Below are positions 1 to 12,980 of a stretch of 64,000 bases of DNA, in pieces. Position 1 is the stretch's first letter. Each line of letters begins with the position of its first letter. This stretch comes from Pyronema omphalodes (lineage: Eukaryota > Ascomycota > Pezizomycetes > Pezizales > Pyronemataceae). Where the stretch lies: positions 496,001 through 560,000 of the forward strand of contig JAJJXM010000021.1 in NCBI GenBank assembly GCA_024516155.1, in the 5' to 3' direction. Under the pieces are notes generated by a model, which saw only the letters and a list, made by a program, of their open reading frames with translations, was not told the DNA's origin and did no database searches. Position numbers and translations under genes: made by a program.

Positions 1-1484
1 TAGCTATGGAAAGTTGTACGGTAATATCAATATGTTCTGTACTGAAAGGAAAGGGTGGTGCTTCCCGAATTAACAATCGCCACTGCCACTGCCACTGCCA
101 TTTCCCCGAACCCGAACCCGAAGCCGAACTCAAACCCAGCGGACCCGGACGAACCCACACGGGAAAACTCGGGGTCGGGTTTAAGCGTCGAAGACTCGAA
201 ATCGAGGTCCATCCAGACTCCAGACTGCAGACTCCAGATTCCAGATTCCAAGTTGAGGCCGAAGTGCCCACGAAGTGCCCACGACGTTCTATATGGTGCC
301 ATACATACAAGGTAAGTAAGATTCTCCAATTGAGCTGAAACCTTCCACTACGACTATGTACGACTACGGAGTACCGTAAATCTACAGACACCATAGAGGG
401 AAATAATGAATAGTGGCGCCATACCATAACGACGGGCTCCGACGACTACGATGACGATGACGAAGACAATGACGATCTCCAACGGGCTTCGACGGCCGAC
501 AGAGTCCCTGGAGTTTGTCTGTCGGAATATGTCTCAGGATTCTTTTGTTCTTAGAACGTGTGTGTGTGTGTGTGTGTGTGCTTAACATGATCTTAATCTT
601 GCCATATTGGCCAAATTTGTTGAGTTTGTTGAATCCAACCACTGTATCCGAATACCGACTCTCCCGTTACCGTAGCCATCGCCATCGCCATCGCCGTCGC
701 TGTCGCCATCACCGCCATCGGAGAGACGCGATGGCATGGGATGAAACACGGAAGTAACACGGAATAACACAAGTCGACTACTACCGGGATATACCCTTTC
801 ATCTTTTCTGAGACCTCGGTGAGTGTCACAGGAAGTGAACGGAACTACGGGGTTGCAATTCAGATGGTGAAGTTTTGGCGATGGGATGGTGAGTTTTGGT
901 AAAAGGAAGCTCCAATGCTGCAGTGGGTTGGATATCCGGCGCGAGTGAGGATGCCGGAAGCTTGTTGCTTAGTGTCCTTAGCTTGTAAAGAAGTGCGCTA
1001 ATATAGTAGGCTAGGTTAGGTTAGGTCGAAACCTGTTAACCGCACTTCTTCAACTTCACTGAAACATTTCACCGCTGACGAAAGTAGATTATGTTGAACA
1101 AAGAACCTTTTATATTTTTTCCAACCCGATGTAAAAAGTTAACCAGAAAGAAAAAAAGCAAAGGATATATGTTACATGTATGACTATAAAAAAAAACCTT
1201 TCCGCCCATATATGTAAAAAATAAGAAAAAAAGAAAGAAAGAAAGAAAAAGAATAGGAAAATCATCATCATCCTGTTATGAATCTCATATCCTCGTAAAA
1301 TCAAGACAAAAGTTTAAAAATATACATCAAAAGAAGTGAAAAAAAAAATATAAAACCAAAAAAACATAAACTTTGTTTGGGGATATGAGATCAGGTCCTC
1401 TTTATCATCATCACTCCTTACTTCCTCCATTAAATCATCATATGCGTGAGGTCCTTTTTTATAATGGTCTTAGGTTCTAACCAT
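1..1484. other. intergenic, simple-repeat rich
   Basis: No gene can be supported here. The stretch holds degenerate short repeats: CCCGAA-type hexamers near 100-125, a GT dinucleotide run at about 558-580, a GCCATC-type hexamer run at about 675-720 and three GGTTA-like units near 1010-1025. Downstream it becomes A-rich (1180-1370), which suits the 3' flank of the minus-strand transporter gene. Open frames here are low-complexity translations of the repeats. Confidence 0.6.
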
Positions 1485-3159
1485 TTACAACTTCTCAGCA
1501 ATCTCATCGTGGCTTCCACGCTTCTCCTCGTCCAAAGAGATGGTGCCGGGGAGCTCGAGGTCGGCGTCTCCACGGGTTCCCTTGTCGGTGAGCTTCCAAG
1601 CGCAGGTAGTCTCCCAGAAGAGGGCATCAAGCTCCTCAAGGGACTTTCCAGCGGTCTCGGGGTAGAAGAAGTAGATGATAGGAACGAAAGCGGCGTTGAA
1701 GCACATGAAGATAAGGAAGAACTTCCATCCGAGGTTCTCAGCTCCGAGGGGAGTGATCTTGACGACGACGAAGTTCCAGAGCCAGTTGGCAGAGGTGGCA
1801 AGAGCGGCTCCCTGGTTACGGAAACGGAGCTCGTTGATCTCGGTGGGGTACAACCAGGGAGTAGCAACCCAGGCAAATCCGGAGTAGGTGGCGATGTAAA
1901 GAATGACGAAGATAACTCCGGCGGTTCCGGCCTTGACGTTACCCTCAGAGGCAAGCTTGACACAGACAGCAATGACAGCCATGCAAATAGCCTGTCCAGC
2001 AGCTCCGAACATCAAGGGCTTACGACGTCCCCAGTTGTCGATGAAGATAATAGGAATGAAGGTGAAGACGAAGAAAGTCAATCCGGTACATCCTCCAACA
2101 ATCAAGGAAAGCTCACGGTCCAAGTTCAAGACCTTCTCCAACAAGTAGGCAGAGTAGAAAATAACGGCGTTGATACCGGTAAGCTGCTGCATCATCTGAA
2201 TAACGTATCCCAAGGCTAAACGACGGAAAGTCTGCTGCTTTCCACCAGCAAAGTAATCTCTCCAGGTGATCTCTCCGGTTCCGGACTTGCTGAACTCCAA
2301 AGCGGCGGAGATGTTACGGTACTGGGCCTGAACGACGGGAGACTGAGCATCCTCACCCTCCAACAAAGCAAGGGCCTCAAGAGCCTCCTCGTTGCGTCCC
2401 TTAGCCATCAAGAATCTAGGGGACTCAGGAAGACCGAACAACATGACAGCGGTAACAGCACCGAAGACAATCTGGAGGATAATGGGGGTTCTCCACTGAA
2501 CGGTGGGATCCTCAGAGAAGGAAGTTCCGTAGGTCAACCAGTAAGAGATGGTAATACCGATGGTAATGAACCATCCCTCAATGGAAATCATACGACCACG
2601 GGAACGAGCCTTGGTGGTCTCTGCCTGGTACATGGGGACAGTGGAGGTGTTGATTCCGTTACCGATTCCAGTGACGATACGTCCGACGATCATGTGTCCA
2701 ACTCCGAAAGCAGTGGATTGAAGAATAGTTCCGATAAGCATAATGAAGAGACCGACCCAGATAGAAGATTTGCGACCAAGACGGTTACCCATGTAGAAGG
2801 TCAAGATAGCACCGGCGAAACATCCGATCTCGTAAATGGAGGTGACAGTTCCGATAGTAGTGGTGGAGGGGTTGTTGAAGGTGTCTGATGAGGCACGTGG
2901 TCAGCTCATGTTAAAATTATGCTTCCCCGGATTTTGGGAAGTTTGTGGGGATGTGGAGAAAATCGTGGAGATATCTAGTCGAATTTCCCCAGATTTCCCC
3001 AGAATATCAAATAAACTCACCCTTGAAACCGTTTCCTCCAATAAGACCAGCGAAAACTCCCTGGTCATAACCGAAAAGCAAAAAGGCGGAAGAAGAAGCA
3101 ATCGAGACAAGCACACGGAGTGCAGCGCCCTTCATGTTTCCCCAGGTCTTGATAGCCAT
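1485..3159 (-). CDS. MFS sugar (hexose-type) transporter
   Basis: A 512-aa plasma-membrane sugar/proton symporter of the major facilitator superfamily, sugar porter family. It has two exons, 3159-3021 and 2884-1485; the intron of 136 nt has GTGAGT and CAG ends. Visible family motifs are FGYDQGVF in the first helix, GRIVTGIGNG in the first half, PESPRFL before the central cytoplasmic loop, and PETAGKSLEELD after the last helix, so all 12 membrane segments should be present. The hydrophilic tail is acidic. The start sits in a good fungal context (CAACAATGGC). A TATATATAT tract lies about 125 nt upstream of the start. Codon use is strongly biased to C-ending codons plus GGA, which suggests high expression; the neighbouring kinase gene shares this bias. 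The substrate cannot be read from sequence. The gene diverges from the anhydrosugar kinase at 5034. Confidence 0.93.
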
Positions 3160-5033
3160 TGTTGTTGTAGCGATTGGCGTAGAAACCCGAAATGTAAAGA
3201 AAGTTGTCGGGTTGTCTTTTTAGTAAAAGACTGGAAGTGGTTGAGTGATCGACTGGAGAACCGAGAAAGTGGATCTGCGAGTCGATATATATATTTCGAA
3301 GGTTGTTCGAGATGGTCCGAAAGAATCCTCTAGGCAGATACTGCTAAGAGAATGTGATCGTGTTGGATACCGGGAATAGAAGGAGGGTGTATGCAGGGCT
3401 TTTATTTCATTCCGCAGACCGGATCCCTTTGGCCGCAGTGACAGGCATTCACGAAAAAAAGAGAATAGAATATTTTCTTCACATAGGCTCAAACTACGAA
3501 GACAGGCAAGACTGGTTGGTAAGTTGGCGGCGGATGAGCCATAGTTTCCTCGCCCCATCTGCGCTCCAGAATGCAAGGTAAATTCTTAGTTCACTTTGAA
3601 ACGGTTGCTACCACATCTCGGCTCCCCATAATTGGTGAGGCGCAGCTTTCCCCAACTTGACCTGGTTGTGGGGACGTTAGCTGTGGGGACGGCGACGAGC
3701 GACTTCTCCATTCCCCGCAAAAAACCAAGGTTGGGAGAGACGCGATGGATTGTCTGGGGATGAGGAGCTAGACCAGATTTGATTTTGAGTGGTTCGGGGA
3801 GGAGTCCGGGAAGTCCGAGCGCGCAATAGGAACGCCGGATCGGGTAGTGAACCTTCATCGACGGTTCCCGCTCAATTGGGTGGGTGCAAAGACCCGATCG
3901 GAAAAACATGGGCAAAGAGAAAAAAAAAAGTAAAAAAAGAAAAAAAAAATTAAAAAAATAAAATAGAAAAGGGTGTGGGTGTGCCTGACTTGTATGTATC
4001 GAGGCTGGGGAGGGGACATCATCATCATCATCAGTGGCGGACAAGACCAAAACCAGGGGAGGAGACAGGCGAAAATTCTAGGGTGGGGTGGGGGAGGGGA
4101 GGGGTGGGGTGGGGAGCAAACTGCGGAGTATGGGTTCCTGCGTCGCGTGAGAGCCGATGATGTTCGAGAACCACACAATCTTTATTAAACGAGTCGGGAC
4201 CGATCGGTAGTCGAATCCGGGTCCAGACGCGAGACTCGGCATGAACGGACGGGAGTGAAGCGGGTGCGGCTCTTATTCGTCGGGGAGATTATCGGATTTT
4301 CCGAACTCAAAAAGAGCCGCTTACGATATCAAAGTCATCAATCTCATCAAAATCATCAATCTCCTCCTCCCCCCCCCCCCCCCCCCCCCCTGGCCAACTA
4401 TTTTGCCCTGACATCGTAGCACCGCTTGACTCTGCCCCGCGTCGCGTGTTTGCCTCTTGCCGATGTGCCAGCGTGCCTGTTGCCGTCCACTCTCCCATTG
4501 CTGTGCCCTCACAACGGTCTTACGACGGTCCCTAAGATGGTCTTACAACGGTTCTCAACAAACACCTGACCAGTCACATTGGTTCCTGACAGACCCTGAC
4601 ATGCTGCTTACACAAGCATGAATAGCTCTAGCACAGCTTCGGTACTGCACGCCGACATCCACTCGCCGTCATCCCTCCCCACCTACTCAAATCCTCCTCC
4701 TCCAACCAAATCTCTTTCTCGCCTCAGCCATGATCCGTTTCGCGTGGCCCGGCAGTTCACGTGATACAAATCGGCCATCTGCCCAGCTGTCTTTGCCTGT
4801 CGACAGCTGTCGGGGAGTTGAGCGGAAGAATACAGATCACCACGTTATGGCGGGGTAGTATGGTTCGTGTATGGATATCTTTTTTCTTAGTAACTCCGGA
4901 ATACGGCCCCTCCAGTCCGATGTCTGGGTATCGCCGATTGCAAAAAAAGAAAGATAGATAAATTGCCAGCATCCCCTCCGGAATATCTCCAGTTCAGTTC
5001 AGTTCATTATCACCGACTGTATACCAAAACAAC
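3160..5033. promoter_or_regulatory. divergent intergenic region, transporter/kinase
   Basis: This 1.87 kb region separates two divergently transcribed genes and must hold both promoters. It contains a TATATATAT tract near 3283-3293 (minus gene), a poly-C run of about 22 at 4369-4390, A-rich runs at 3910-3965, and a possible hairpin at 4266-4320 with 9-bp perfect ends (GCGGCTCTT / AAGAGCCGC). Inside the hairpin loop lies TCGGATTTTCCGA (about 4292-4304), an inverted CGG pair of the kind bound by Zn2Cys6 regulators. No open frame looks like a gene. Joint regulation of the two genes is inference. Confidence 0.5.
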
Positions 5034-6405
5034 ATGTCTGCCACCACCGATAACTCCCTCTCCCTCCGTGTGTTGGGTCTCAACTCCGGCACGTCCATGG
5101 ACGCCGTCGACTGTGTCCTCTGCCACTTCACCCAGAAGACCCCCAATGACCCTCTTCACTTGAAGATCATCAAGTACGATGACATTCCTCTTCCCCAGTC
5201 CATCAAGAAGCCCGTCTTCAACATCATCCGTTACAACAAGACCACCCCCGAGGAGCTTTCCCAGATCAACGTTCTTCTCGGAGAGTGCTTCGCCGATGCC
5301 GTCGAGGAGTTCTGCCGTCGCCACGGATTCGACATCGAGAAGGACATCGACCTTGTCGCCTCCCACGGACAGACCATCTGGCTTCTTTCCATGCCCGCTG
5401 AGGGACAGACCCGTTCCGCCTTGACCATGGCTGAGGGATCTTTCCTCGCTGCCCGTCTCGGAAAGACCGCTGTTACCGACATGAGAATTGCTGAGCAGTC
5501 CGTTGGACGCCAGGGAGCTCCCATCATTGCTTTCTTCGATGGATTGACCCTCCAGCACCCTACCATTCCCCGTGCCTGCCAGAACATTGGAGGTATCGCC
5601 AACGTCTGCTTCATCCCCCCCACCTCCCGCGAGAACGGAGGAATGGACGGAATCTACGACTTCGACACTGGCCCAGGAAACGTGAGTACCATAGCTGTCT
5701 TTTCATACAAAAACAACTTTTACTAACTCATTGTAGATGTACATCGACTTCGCCATGCGTCACTACACCAACGGAGAGATGGAGTACGACCGTGACGGAA
5801 AGTGGGGAGCTGAGGGTAAGGTCGACCAGGAGATCGTCGACAACTACATCCGCGACCTTCCCTACTTCCACCTTCCTCCTCCCAAGACCACTGGACGTGA
5901 GCTCTTCGGAGACCAGCAGGCCTACGACCTCATCCAGATCTGTGAGGCTAAGGGACTTTCCCAGAAGGACACCGTTGCCACCATCACCCGTATCACTGCC
6001 CAGGCCGCTGTTGAGGCTTACCGCAAGTACGGACCCAAGACCGCCGACGGAAAGTTGGACGTCAAGGAGATCTACATGTGCGGAGGAGGAGCCTACAACC
6101 CAAACATCTGGAAGTACATGCAGGAGCAGTTCGCTCCTGACGGAGTCCGCATCACCATGCTCGACGAGGCTGGTGTTCACGGAGGTGCTAAGGAGGCTAT
6201 CACCTTCGCTTTCCAGGGTATGGACGCTGTTTTGGGACGTCCCTTGATGATCCCCCAGCAGGTTGAGACCCGCACTCCTGTCATGCCTGGAAAGATCTCC
6301 CCCGGAAAGAACTACCGTGAGCTCATCGCCAAGGCTGTTGCTTTCGGAGGACACGTCGAGGGAACTTACTTGCCCCCCGTCCGTGAGATGGTTTTGGAGC
6401 AGTAA
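5034..6405 (+). CDS. anhydrosugar kinase (levoglucosan kinase / AnmK family)
   Basis: A 438-aa cytosolic kinase of the AnmK fold (ASKHA superfamily), which opens a 1,6-anhydro ring while phosphorylating the sugar. Exons are 5034-5681 and 5737-6405; the 55-nt intron has GTGAGT, a TACTAAC branch site and TAG. Seen: an N-terminal phosphate loop GLNSGTSMD, the NIGGIANV block, YDFDTGPGN with the expected catalytic aspartate at residue 211 (the last residue of exon 1 is N216), and CGGGAYNP in the C-terminal lobe. Known: bacterial AnmK acts on 1,6-anhydro-N-acetylmuramic acid and is usually shorter (about 370 aa), while the levoglucosan kinase of the yeast Lipomyces starkeyi is about 439 aa with its catalytic Asp at about position 212. 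Length and position therefore favour levoglucosan kinase, making glucose 6-phosphate, but the substrate is inferred. Codon bias is strong, as in the divergent sugar transporter. Confidence 0.9.
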
Positions 6406-7854
6406 ATTTTGGGCGAGATTTGTTTATTTTTGAAAAGGAACGAGGAAAATGTTTTGGGAATTTGGGTTTGATACCGGTGTTAAATGTTTTGGATAAAACG
6501 GTTGTTTAGTTTTTTTTGGTTGTATTATATCAAGAGGTGTGCATGGGGATGAACTGGACTTTTTTAAATAATGAAATGCACATGGCAAGGAGTTTGCATT
6601 AAAATATTGTGCGTTTACATCTTGTGATTCGAATCGTTCGTGAAAGGTATCAAATATTAAGCTCCTCCCAAAAAAAAAAAAAAGAAACATCATCCCCCTC
6701 TGGGGGGTTGTTGAGGAGGTGGGGTTGGGTGGTCAGGTGGGGATTCTTGAAACAAATTCTCATTATTCCGTTGAGTTTCATATCTTCCACCTGTCCAAAA
6801 TCCTTATCTCCAACTCATCGTAATTTCGATCGCGGTTCATCTCGCACCTCCGCTATCTCCCCGACAAACGAATACCAAGACGCTCACCAAGCATCTCGCC
6901 GAAATCTCGTGAAACATAATGTCCCCATCCATCCTCCTTCCTTATCAAACAAAAAAACAAATTACCCCGCATGGCATCGTCATCCCGTTGAAATTAAAAA
7001 TATCTTCCTATCGCCTGATTCTCCTTCATGTCATCGATCGATAACCTATAGTGCTTTGGGAAATATGTACACCGAAGATAGATTGCCATAGACATCCCTC
7101 CCCCTACCCATACCGATATCCCTACTCTTCTAGAAAACATTATCCCTCAACGTGGAGCCATGTGGCTCTATGGATGCTATGTAACACTTACCAAAAATCG
7201 GAAACCGGCAACTGCAAGCATGTAAGCATGTAAGCCTGGAAGCCTGGAAGCCTGTATGTAAGATTTTCGTCAGATTTTCCTAGAAGCACAAGGGGAGGGG
7301 TTCGAGAGGGTTATGTAGAAATCCTACCATATGCATAACTCATACCGGAGATTTTTTTTTTTCATGGTCCTATGTATCACGGCTCTTACGGTCTTACCCC
7401 GCATTTCATCCACTGATCCACTGATCCACTGGTCCATTGGTTCATGCGCTAACCTAATACCACATTAATCTAACCCCGGATTTTTACCGGTTAAACTCTA
7501 ATGGTTAAACTCTACAGACGTCAACCGCCGGATGATATGCAGAAACATGGTGGAACTGAAAAACCTGTAAATATGTTTCCGGATCTGGTATGATATCCGC
7601 TGAGCTGGGTTGGAGATATTGTGAGGAATGACGGTACTGCGAGGGAATACTCGAGTACTGAGGGTGTGTTGCGAGTATGAGCGTAGGATATACATATGTA
7701 GGATGAGGGATGTAGGCAGCATAATACAATCACAGATTTATCTTGGTGGTATAGATCATAATGTTTTATATGAACGGCCGCAGCCTTCACATTCTATTCG
7801 GAAACATTTCTAGTGCCATCTCTAATCCATTATCCATCCATGCATTTCTCACTG

Positions 7855-7887
<33 letters not shown>

Positions 7888-10800
7888 CGTGGAATCATCG
7901 CCTACATAGAAACACCCATGGAAACTTCTCTGCATGATGCATAGTGCAGCTCTTCAGAAAACGTTTTTCTTTTCTTTTTTTTTTACTTTCTTTTTTTAGT
8001 TCCCGATCCGATCATGCATCCAGGGTATGTATGTAGGAAACATGGTTATGTAGTTTGGTTATGGTTATGGTTATAGTGCTTGACTTGTAGCGTACCATAT
8101 ACATATCCTTGCTGACGTGACGGGTCGATCCAGAAATGTGATTTACGGTGCCATACATACATAGAACATTCTTTACAGCTTCTAGTTTCTGTAGAGTTTT
8201 TTTAGAGTTTCTAGAAAGTAAGGAAAACAAGGAATGATCTCGGATCGATGGAAGAAGCGGATCGGATGTTTTCAGTAGATCGGCCGGAGAAACTGGAAGG
8301 AAAGAACAGAAAAGGAATGTTCTATGCATGTAAAGTGGTTGGTTTTCTGGAATGTTTGATGTGATGCTTAATGCTTGATGCTTGCTGTCGATGATTTTCT
8401 TTTTCGGGTTGAAGGAAATCTGATGGAGGTTTTAGGTATGGGGTTGGGTATGTGTGCATGTGGATTATTTTTAAATTTCAAATTAAAATAAGGATAATGA
8501 TATAATAATGGTATCATGGTAAGAGGAAATAATTGTTTATATTGTGGTTGTGGTGGTGGATATGGGTTTCTCAGTTAACTCGGTTATGCGGAAGCCGGAT
8601 GGAACTGACGTTGCTAATGTACAACTACATCACAGAACCAAAAAAAAAACATCGTATTTAATCTATTTATTTTTCTCATCACACACAAATACGATGCTGC
8701 ATTCGCTAGTAAATTCTCAATCTCCACTTTTTCAGCATGTTGTTCATTCTTTGTTTTGAATAGTTAACCGAAGTCACCAAAACCTGCACGTTACATGCCC
8801 AATGCCAACAACGACCAAGCCCTAACATGAAGTTCAACACTTTCTTAGGGTAGGGTTATTTATCTAAATCACATTCCAGTGCGACTGTTGCACAAATCAT
8901 GCACCCCTTACACCACGCCGGTTGCCGTTGGCTTTTTATCCAGGGACCGTGCGCAATATGCGCGGTCGCCGGTCGGACGTTGGTCACTAGTCATTATGTG
9001 TCACTCGATCTTGGCCTCCGCGGAAGGAGGCTTGAGGAGGTGGGGTTAAGGTTCAGGCTAAACGTGATATATTGAGTCGGGCTTTAAGTGTATGCGAAAG
9101 ATAGGATAGTAGTGCGGTGTGGAGTTAAAGAGCAGTGTACGGAATAGTGGATAGAGGTTAAATACCGATGCAATGGAAGCGGGAAACTCGGCGCGTAATG
9201 GGATCTCAGCGGGAATGAAAATGAGTGAGAAGGCACTATGGAGTATATGGTATAGAGATAAGACCGGATAGCGCAGTTAAGAAATGGTAAAGAATCAATG
9301 ATACTGGATCATGGGGAGGGAAGTGAGCATGGTATAACGCGTCGACGAATTGAAAATGGTGATGCAGACGGGAAAACTGTAGATGAGGGCGCGCAAAGTA
9401 TCAAGGGAATTACCAAGAAATAGTATTCATTATCCTGTTGGTATATAGTTATAAGATGAAGGCTGTTGAATGCCGCGTCGTAGAATCATTGGCGAGAGAC
9501 TGTTCGAGTATGCCGAGGTCTCTACACAAAGTCACAGAAGCAGTTCCTTGTAGCGTGATTTGAGCCTATAGTATCGTTAAAGGTCTATCTGCTGTTATAA
9601 TCAAAAACAGATGGCGGTAAAAGGATGAGTTGATGGTGATAGGAAGGGCCGAGAAGTCGAAGGCGCGTGGAAGCGGAGGACTGAGTAAATGAAAGCGCAC
9701 GCGTAGCCGGACAACGGGAGGTATCTACAATAGATGGGTTAGGTTCTATAAAGAGTAGGAGTATGTTAGCTGACGTAAGTCGACCCGATAAAGAAAAGAG
9801 GAAGCTGATGAGTCTGACAGATTTGCAAGAAATGAAGCCAAAGTCAACTCCGACACGGAGACAAACCACCTGCTCCTTCTAATTTCCCTCGATCCAGCCC
9901 CTTTATTCACAGTGCGTATTAACATGCCACGTATCAAAGTGGCGAAGCATGTGAAGATCTATAATGGAGCTCGGACAAATCCGGACAAACCCGGACAAAT
10001 AGTTTATCCGGTCTTCCCAAAATTCGGCGTGATCACCGACCAGCGCTTCCACGAACTATCACGCAAAGGGTCGCCAACTTGCCAAGATTAAAAGGGGCCC
10101 TTTGACAACCGACGGAGGTCTCAGCTCTTGACTACGATAGTCTCCTCCTCTATTCCCAGATCGTTGGTACATATGTAGTAGATATGTACTGTCGATCATC
10201 TACACAAGGCAGGCTCGATTCAAACGTTGAAAATTTCCTAGGTTCCCAGAGTTGGGATTTAAGCGAAACTGGAAGCGAGGCGGAGTTCATCCCGGTTCCT
10301 GGGATTCCTCTAAGATCCCCACATGGGATGAACCGCTGTTAGGGGAATTTATGTGGAAGGTGCTTGGCCGGGAATATAAAAAAACATTTGTGTTTCAGTA
10401 GATGTTTCAAGTGTAAGATTGTGAAATGTGTTTTGATAGTAGGCTTCTATATACTTCTTGACCAGTGAAATGCAGCGCACCAGAAATAACTACAATTCAA
10501 CAAATAATTAACAGCGAGATACTGTCTACTAAACATATTCGTTTTAAACCGAAAATGTTTCGACACCGTGAAACATTTTTCATAGGATAGGCTTGCATGT
10601 GACCGATCATAGCCATCTTTTAGCTATAACAAAGCCTCGCGCGCGCATAACAACTACTCAGCAATCAATATCAAAGCAATTAAATATCATGAATATATAT
10701 AATTCAAGGTTATGAACTTGTTTACGCGTGAAACATTCTCATCACGCATGGCCGAGGGCTAGTCACAAATCATCACTCGGCATTGAAATTTTTGGGTGAG

Positions 10801-12980
10801 AACCTATGACTAAAAATCGGAAGGAAAACAAAGATACAAGCGGTTTGACAAGGAGTATTGATGGCCTGATTATTGAAAAAAGAAAAAAAAAACTAAAAGA
10901 ATTCAAATGATCAGGAAAAAATATGGCCATGAGAAACAGTACCGTCGGCGACGCACTATAGACAGTGTCACGGCTCGTGGTGCAATAAATGTCTAAAACT
11001 CACACCGATAAGCAATGTCTATAAAATATTGTAAGAGATTTATTCTAACTAACCAGAGTTTATGAGATTAAACTCTCATAGAAGATTTCTAAATGTATTC
11101 ACATACTTCGTTTTGTTGGTCCAGGGTGATGAGGTATGATTAAGCGGTCGTAGTTTGCTACGGATGATAAATGTAAAGTATGTAGTTTTTGCGCACTTCA
11201 CATACATGAAAATTAAATACTTAGGCATATCTATAAGCATCTCTAAGAAGCGGGGCGGACCTAGCTTTCTTCCAGACCTTTTCTGAACAGGGGGGAGCCA
11301 ATGGGGATCAGGGGGGCGAGGGAGGGGCAAGCCTTGGGTCTCCAAGAATCCAATGCTCGTAGGAATCAGTGCTGTATTATGAGGAGATTACGGTCAAAAT
11401 AATGGCGGAGGAAAGGAAATAAGGGCGGTGATTTTGAGGAATATACGCTGTGTAATTTAGGGTCATCTATGAAGAGGGAGTTATTGGGTTCTACATATCA
11501 CAGCTGGTAATACATACATATGTAGTTGTAGGTTATTCGAAGTCCTTTTTACGGCAAGAATTACTGAAATGGGTAGGACTTACTAAGACGATGTGTAGAT
11601 GCCGTCGCGTTTGGCCTGGGCGATTCGTAAATGTCGAAATGTTATGGTACCTTAAATAGATGGAGTCGTGATTCAAATCACAATATCGATAGTAGCGGTG
11701 TGAAAGAGTGTGTACTCCTGATTCCCGAATTTCCAAGGAATATCAATGAATGATCCGCCGAGTGTGAATGTACATGGATGGGAAGTAAGCCCTCTCACCA
11801 AGGCAATATACATTAACAGCCTGCACATGCATAATATGCACCCTTCAAGAATCCGGGTCAGAAACTTACTTGTACAGCTACTTTGCTATCAAAACGTTTT
11901 ACCTCAAATAAACGACAACAATATTTTCTTCATAATCAGATCATTCACCCGAAGAGTACAATAGATCTAATTGAATACCACTACTTGGTAATAATATCAG
12001 ATATGGACGCCTCTGTTACCTCTACCACTGACCAGAGTTGTGCGATTCCAAGTCAAGTCTTACTTTGAAGATATCTGAAATTCTCAAAGCCTACATTGAC
12101 AGTGTCAAAACAACCATAAAAAAAAACAATAACCTTTGACTTGAGATTACAGCTGTATGCCATGACCCGGAGCAACTAGTACGATTTTCTCAACATAATA
12201 TTCTAAGAAGAGTAATCTCGTGAAATATTAGCTATGGTTATGTCTACCGAAGCTCTTAGAAATCATATAACGGCTCTTTGGAAGAAAACTCGAAGGGATT
12301 GAGCAGAGCTCCCCACCGTCCGTTCAGTCCCCAGTTGGGAGAGCTCGCCGCAGCAGATTTCCACCCAGTCACTGAACTAATACACTGTGGAGCTGACGAT
12401 TGAACTTCTGGATGTGCGTAATATGTATAATATTGACGTTTGCAGGGAGTTTCGAAATGAAGAAACGTGAAATAGAGGGGGGGAAGTGGGGTGTGGGGGC
12501 GGAGAAGTCCCATTTATTATTAGTATATCAGCCATGTATACAGGAAATTAATAAAAGATAGACACCAGTGTCAACAGCGATTCGAAGTGTCTGTGTTATT
12601 AACCAAAGACTGCGGTCGACCCCAGTCACCAGCGAGTGATTGTGGGTAACCAGCCTCATGGCCGATTACAGTCACCCACAGGCGGTCCACCGAATGGAAT
12701 TAATGAGTTTCGTGACTGATAATTTGTCGGATGCCTTTTTTATCTTCTCTTTGGATCATGAAGTTCAATCTTTTTGGATCACGACAATATTGGTTGACGT
12801 ATTAGAAGCGGCTGTATTTAGAAGATGCAGTTTTTGGTCTGTGACGTAGATCTTATGCGACACAGAATGGAACAAATCACGCTGCATATGTATCTTACGT
12901 ACTCTACTGCATACCCCGCATTCAATGAAAGAGCTTTCCCAAGATCTCCCAGCCCATCATCAGTGCACCACTCCGTCACG
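6406..12980. other. long gene-poor region
   Basis: No protein gene can be supported over 6.6 kb. From 6770 to 7130 the plus strand is C/T-rich, like a fungal 5' leader, but no gene follows. A degenerate 9-10 bp tandem (AAGCATGT / AAGCCTGG) lies at 7215-7258, a run of 29 A at 7859-7887, and a GGTTAT triplet repeat near 8050. Hairpins appear near 8944-8970 and 9014-9033 (GCCTCC / GGAGGC). From about 9030 to 9830 the plus strand is purine-rich and C-poor. A TGTTTC/GAAACA hairpin lies near 10556-10576. No transposase or reverse transcriptase remnant was recognised. Confidence 0.5.
7859..7887. repeat. poly-A tract
   Basis: An uninterrupted run of 29 adenines in the gene-poor stretch. It could be a simple mononucleotide repeat or the tail of an old retroposed copy. 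No target-site duplication or element body was recognised next to it. Confidence 0.8.

Noticed and set aside
1008..1028. TTAGG-like units resembling telomere repeat
   Set aside because: Only about three imperfect units of a 5-bp motif; fungal telomeres here would be TTAGGG and long, and housekeeping genes lie on both sides.
1446..2219. 257-codon open frame opposite the sugar transporter
   Set aside because: Ser/Gly/Glu-rich shadow of a strongly codon-biased gene on the other strand.
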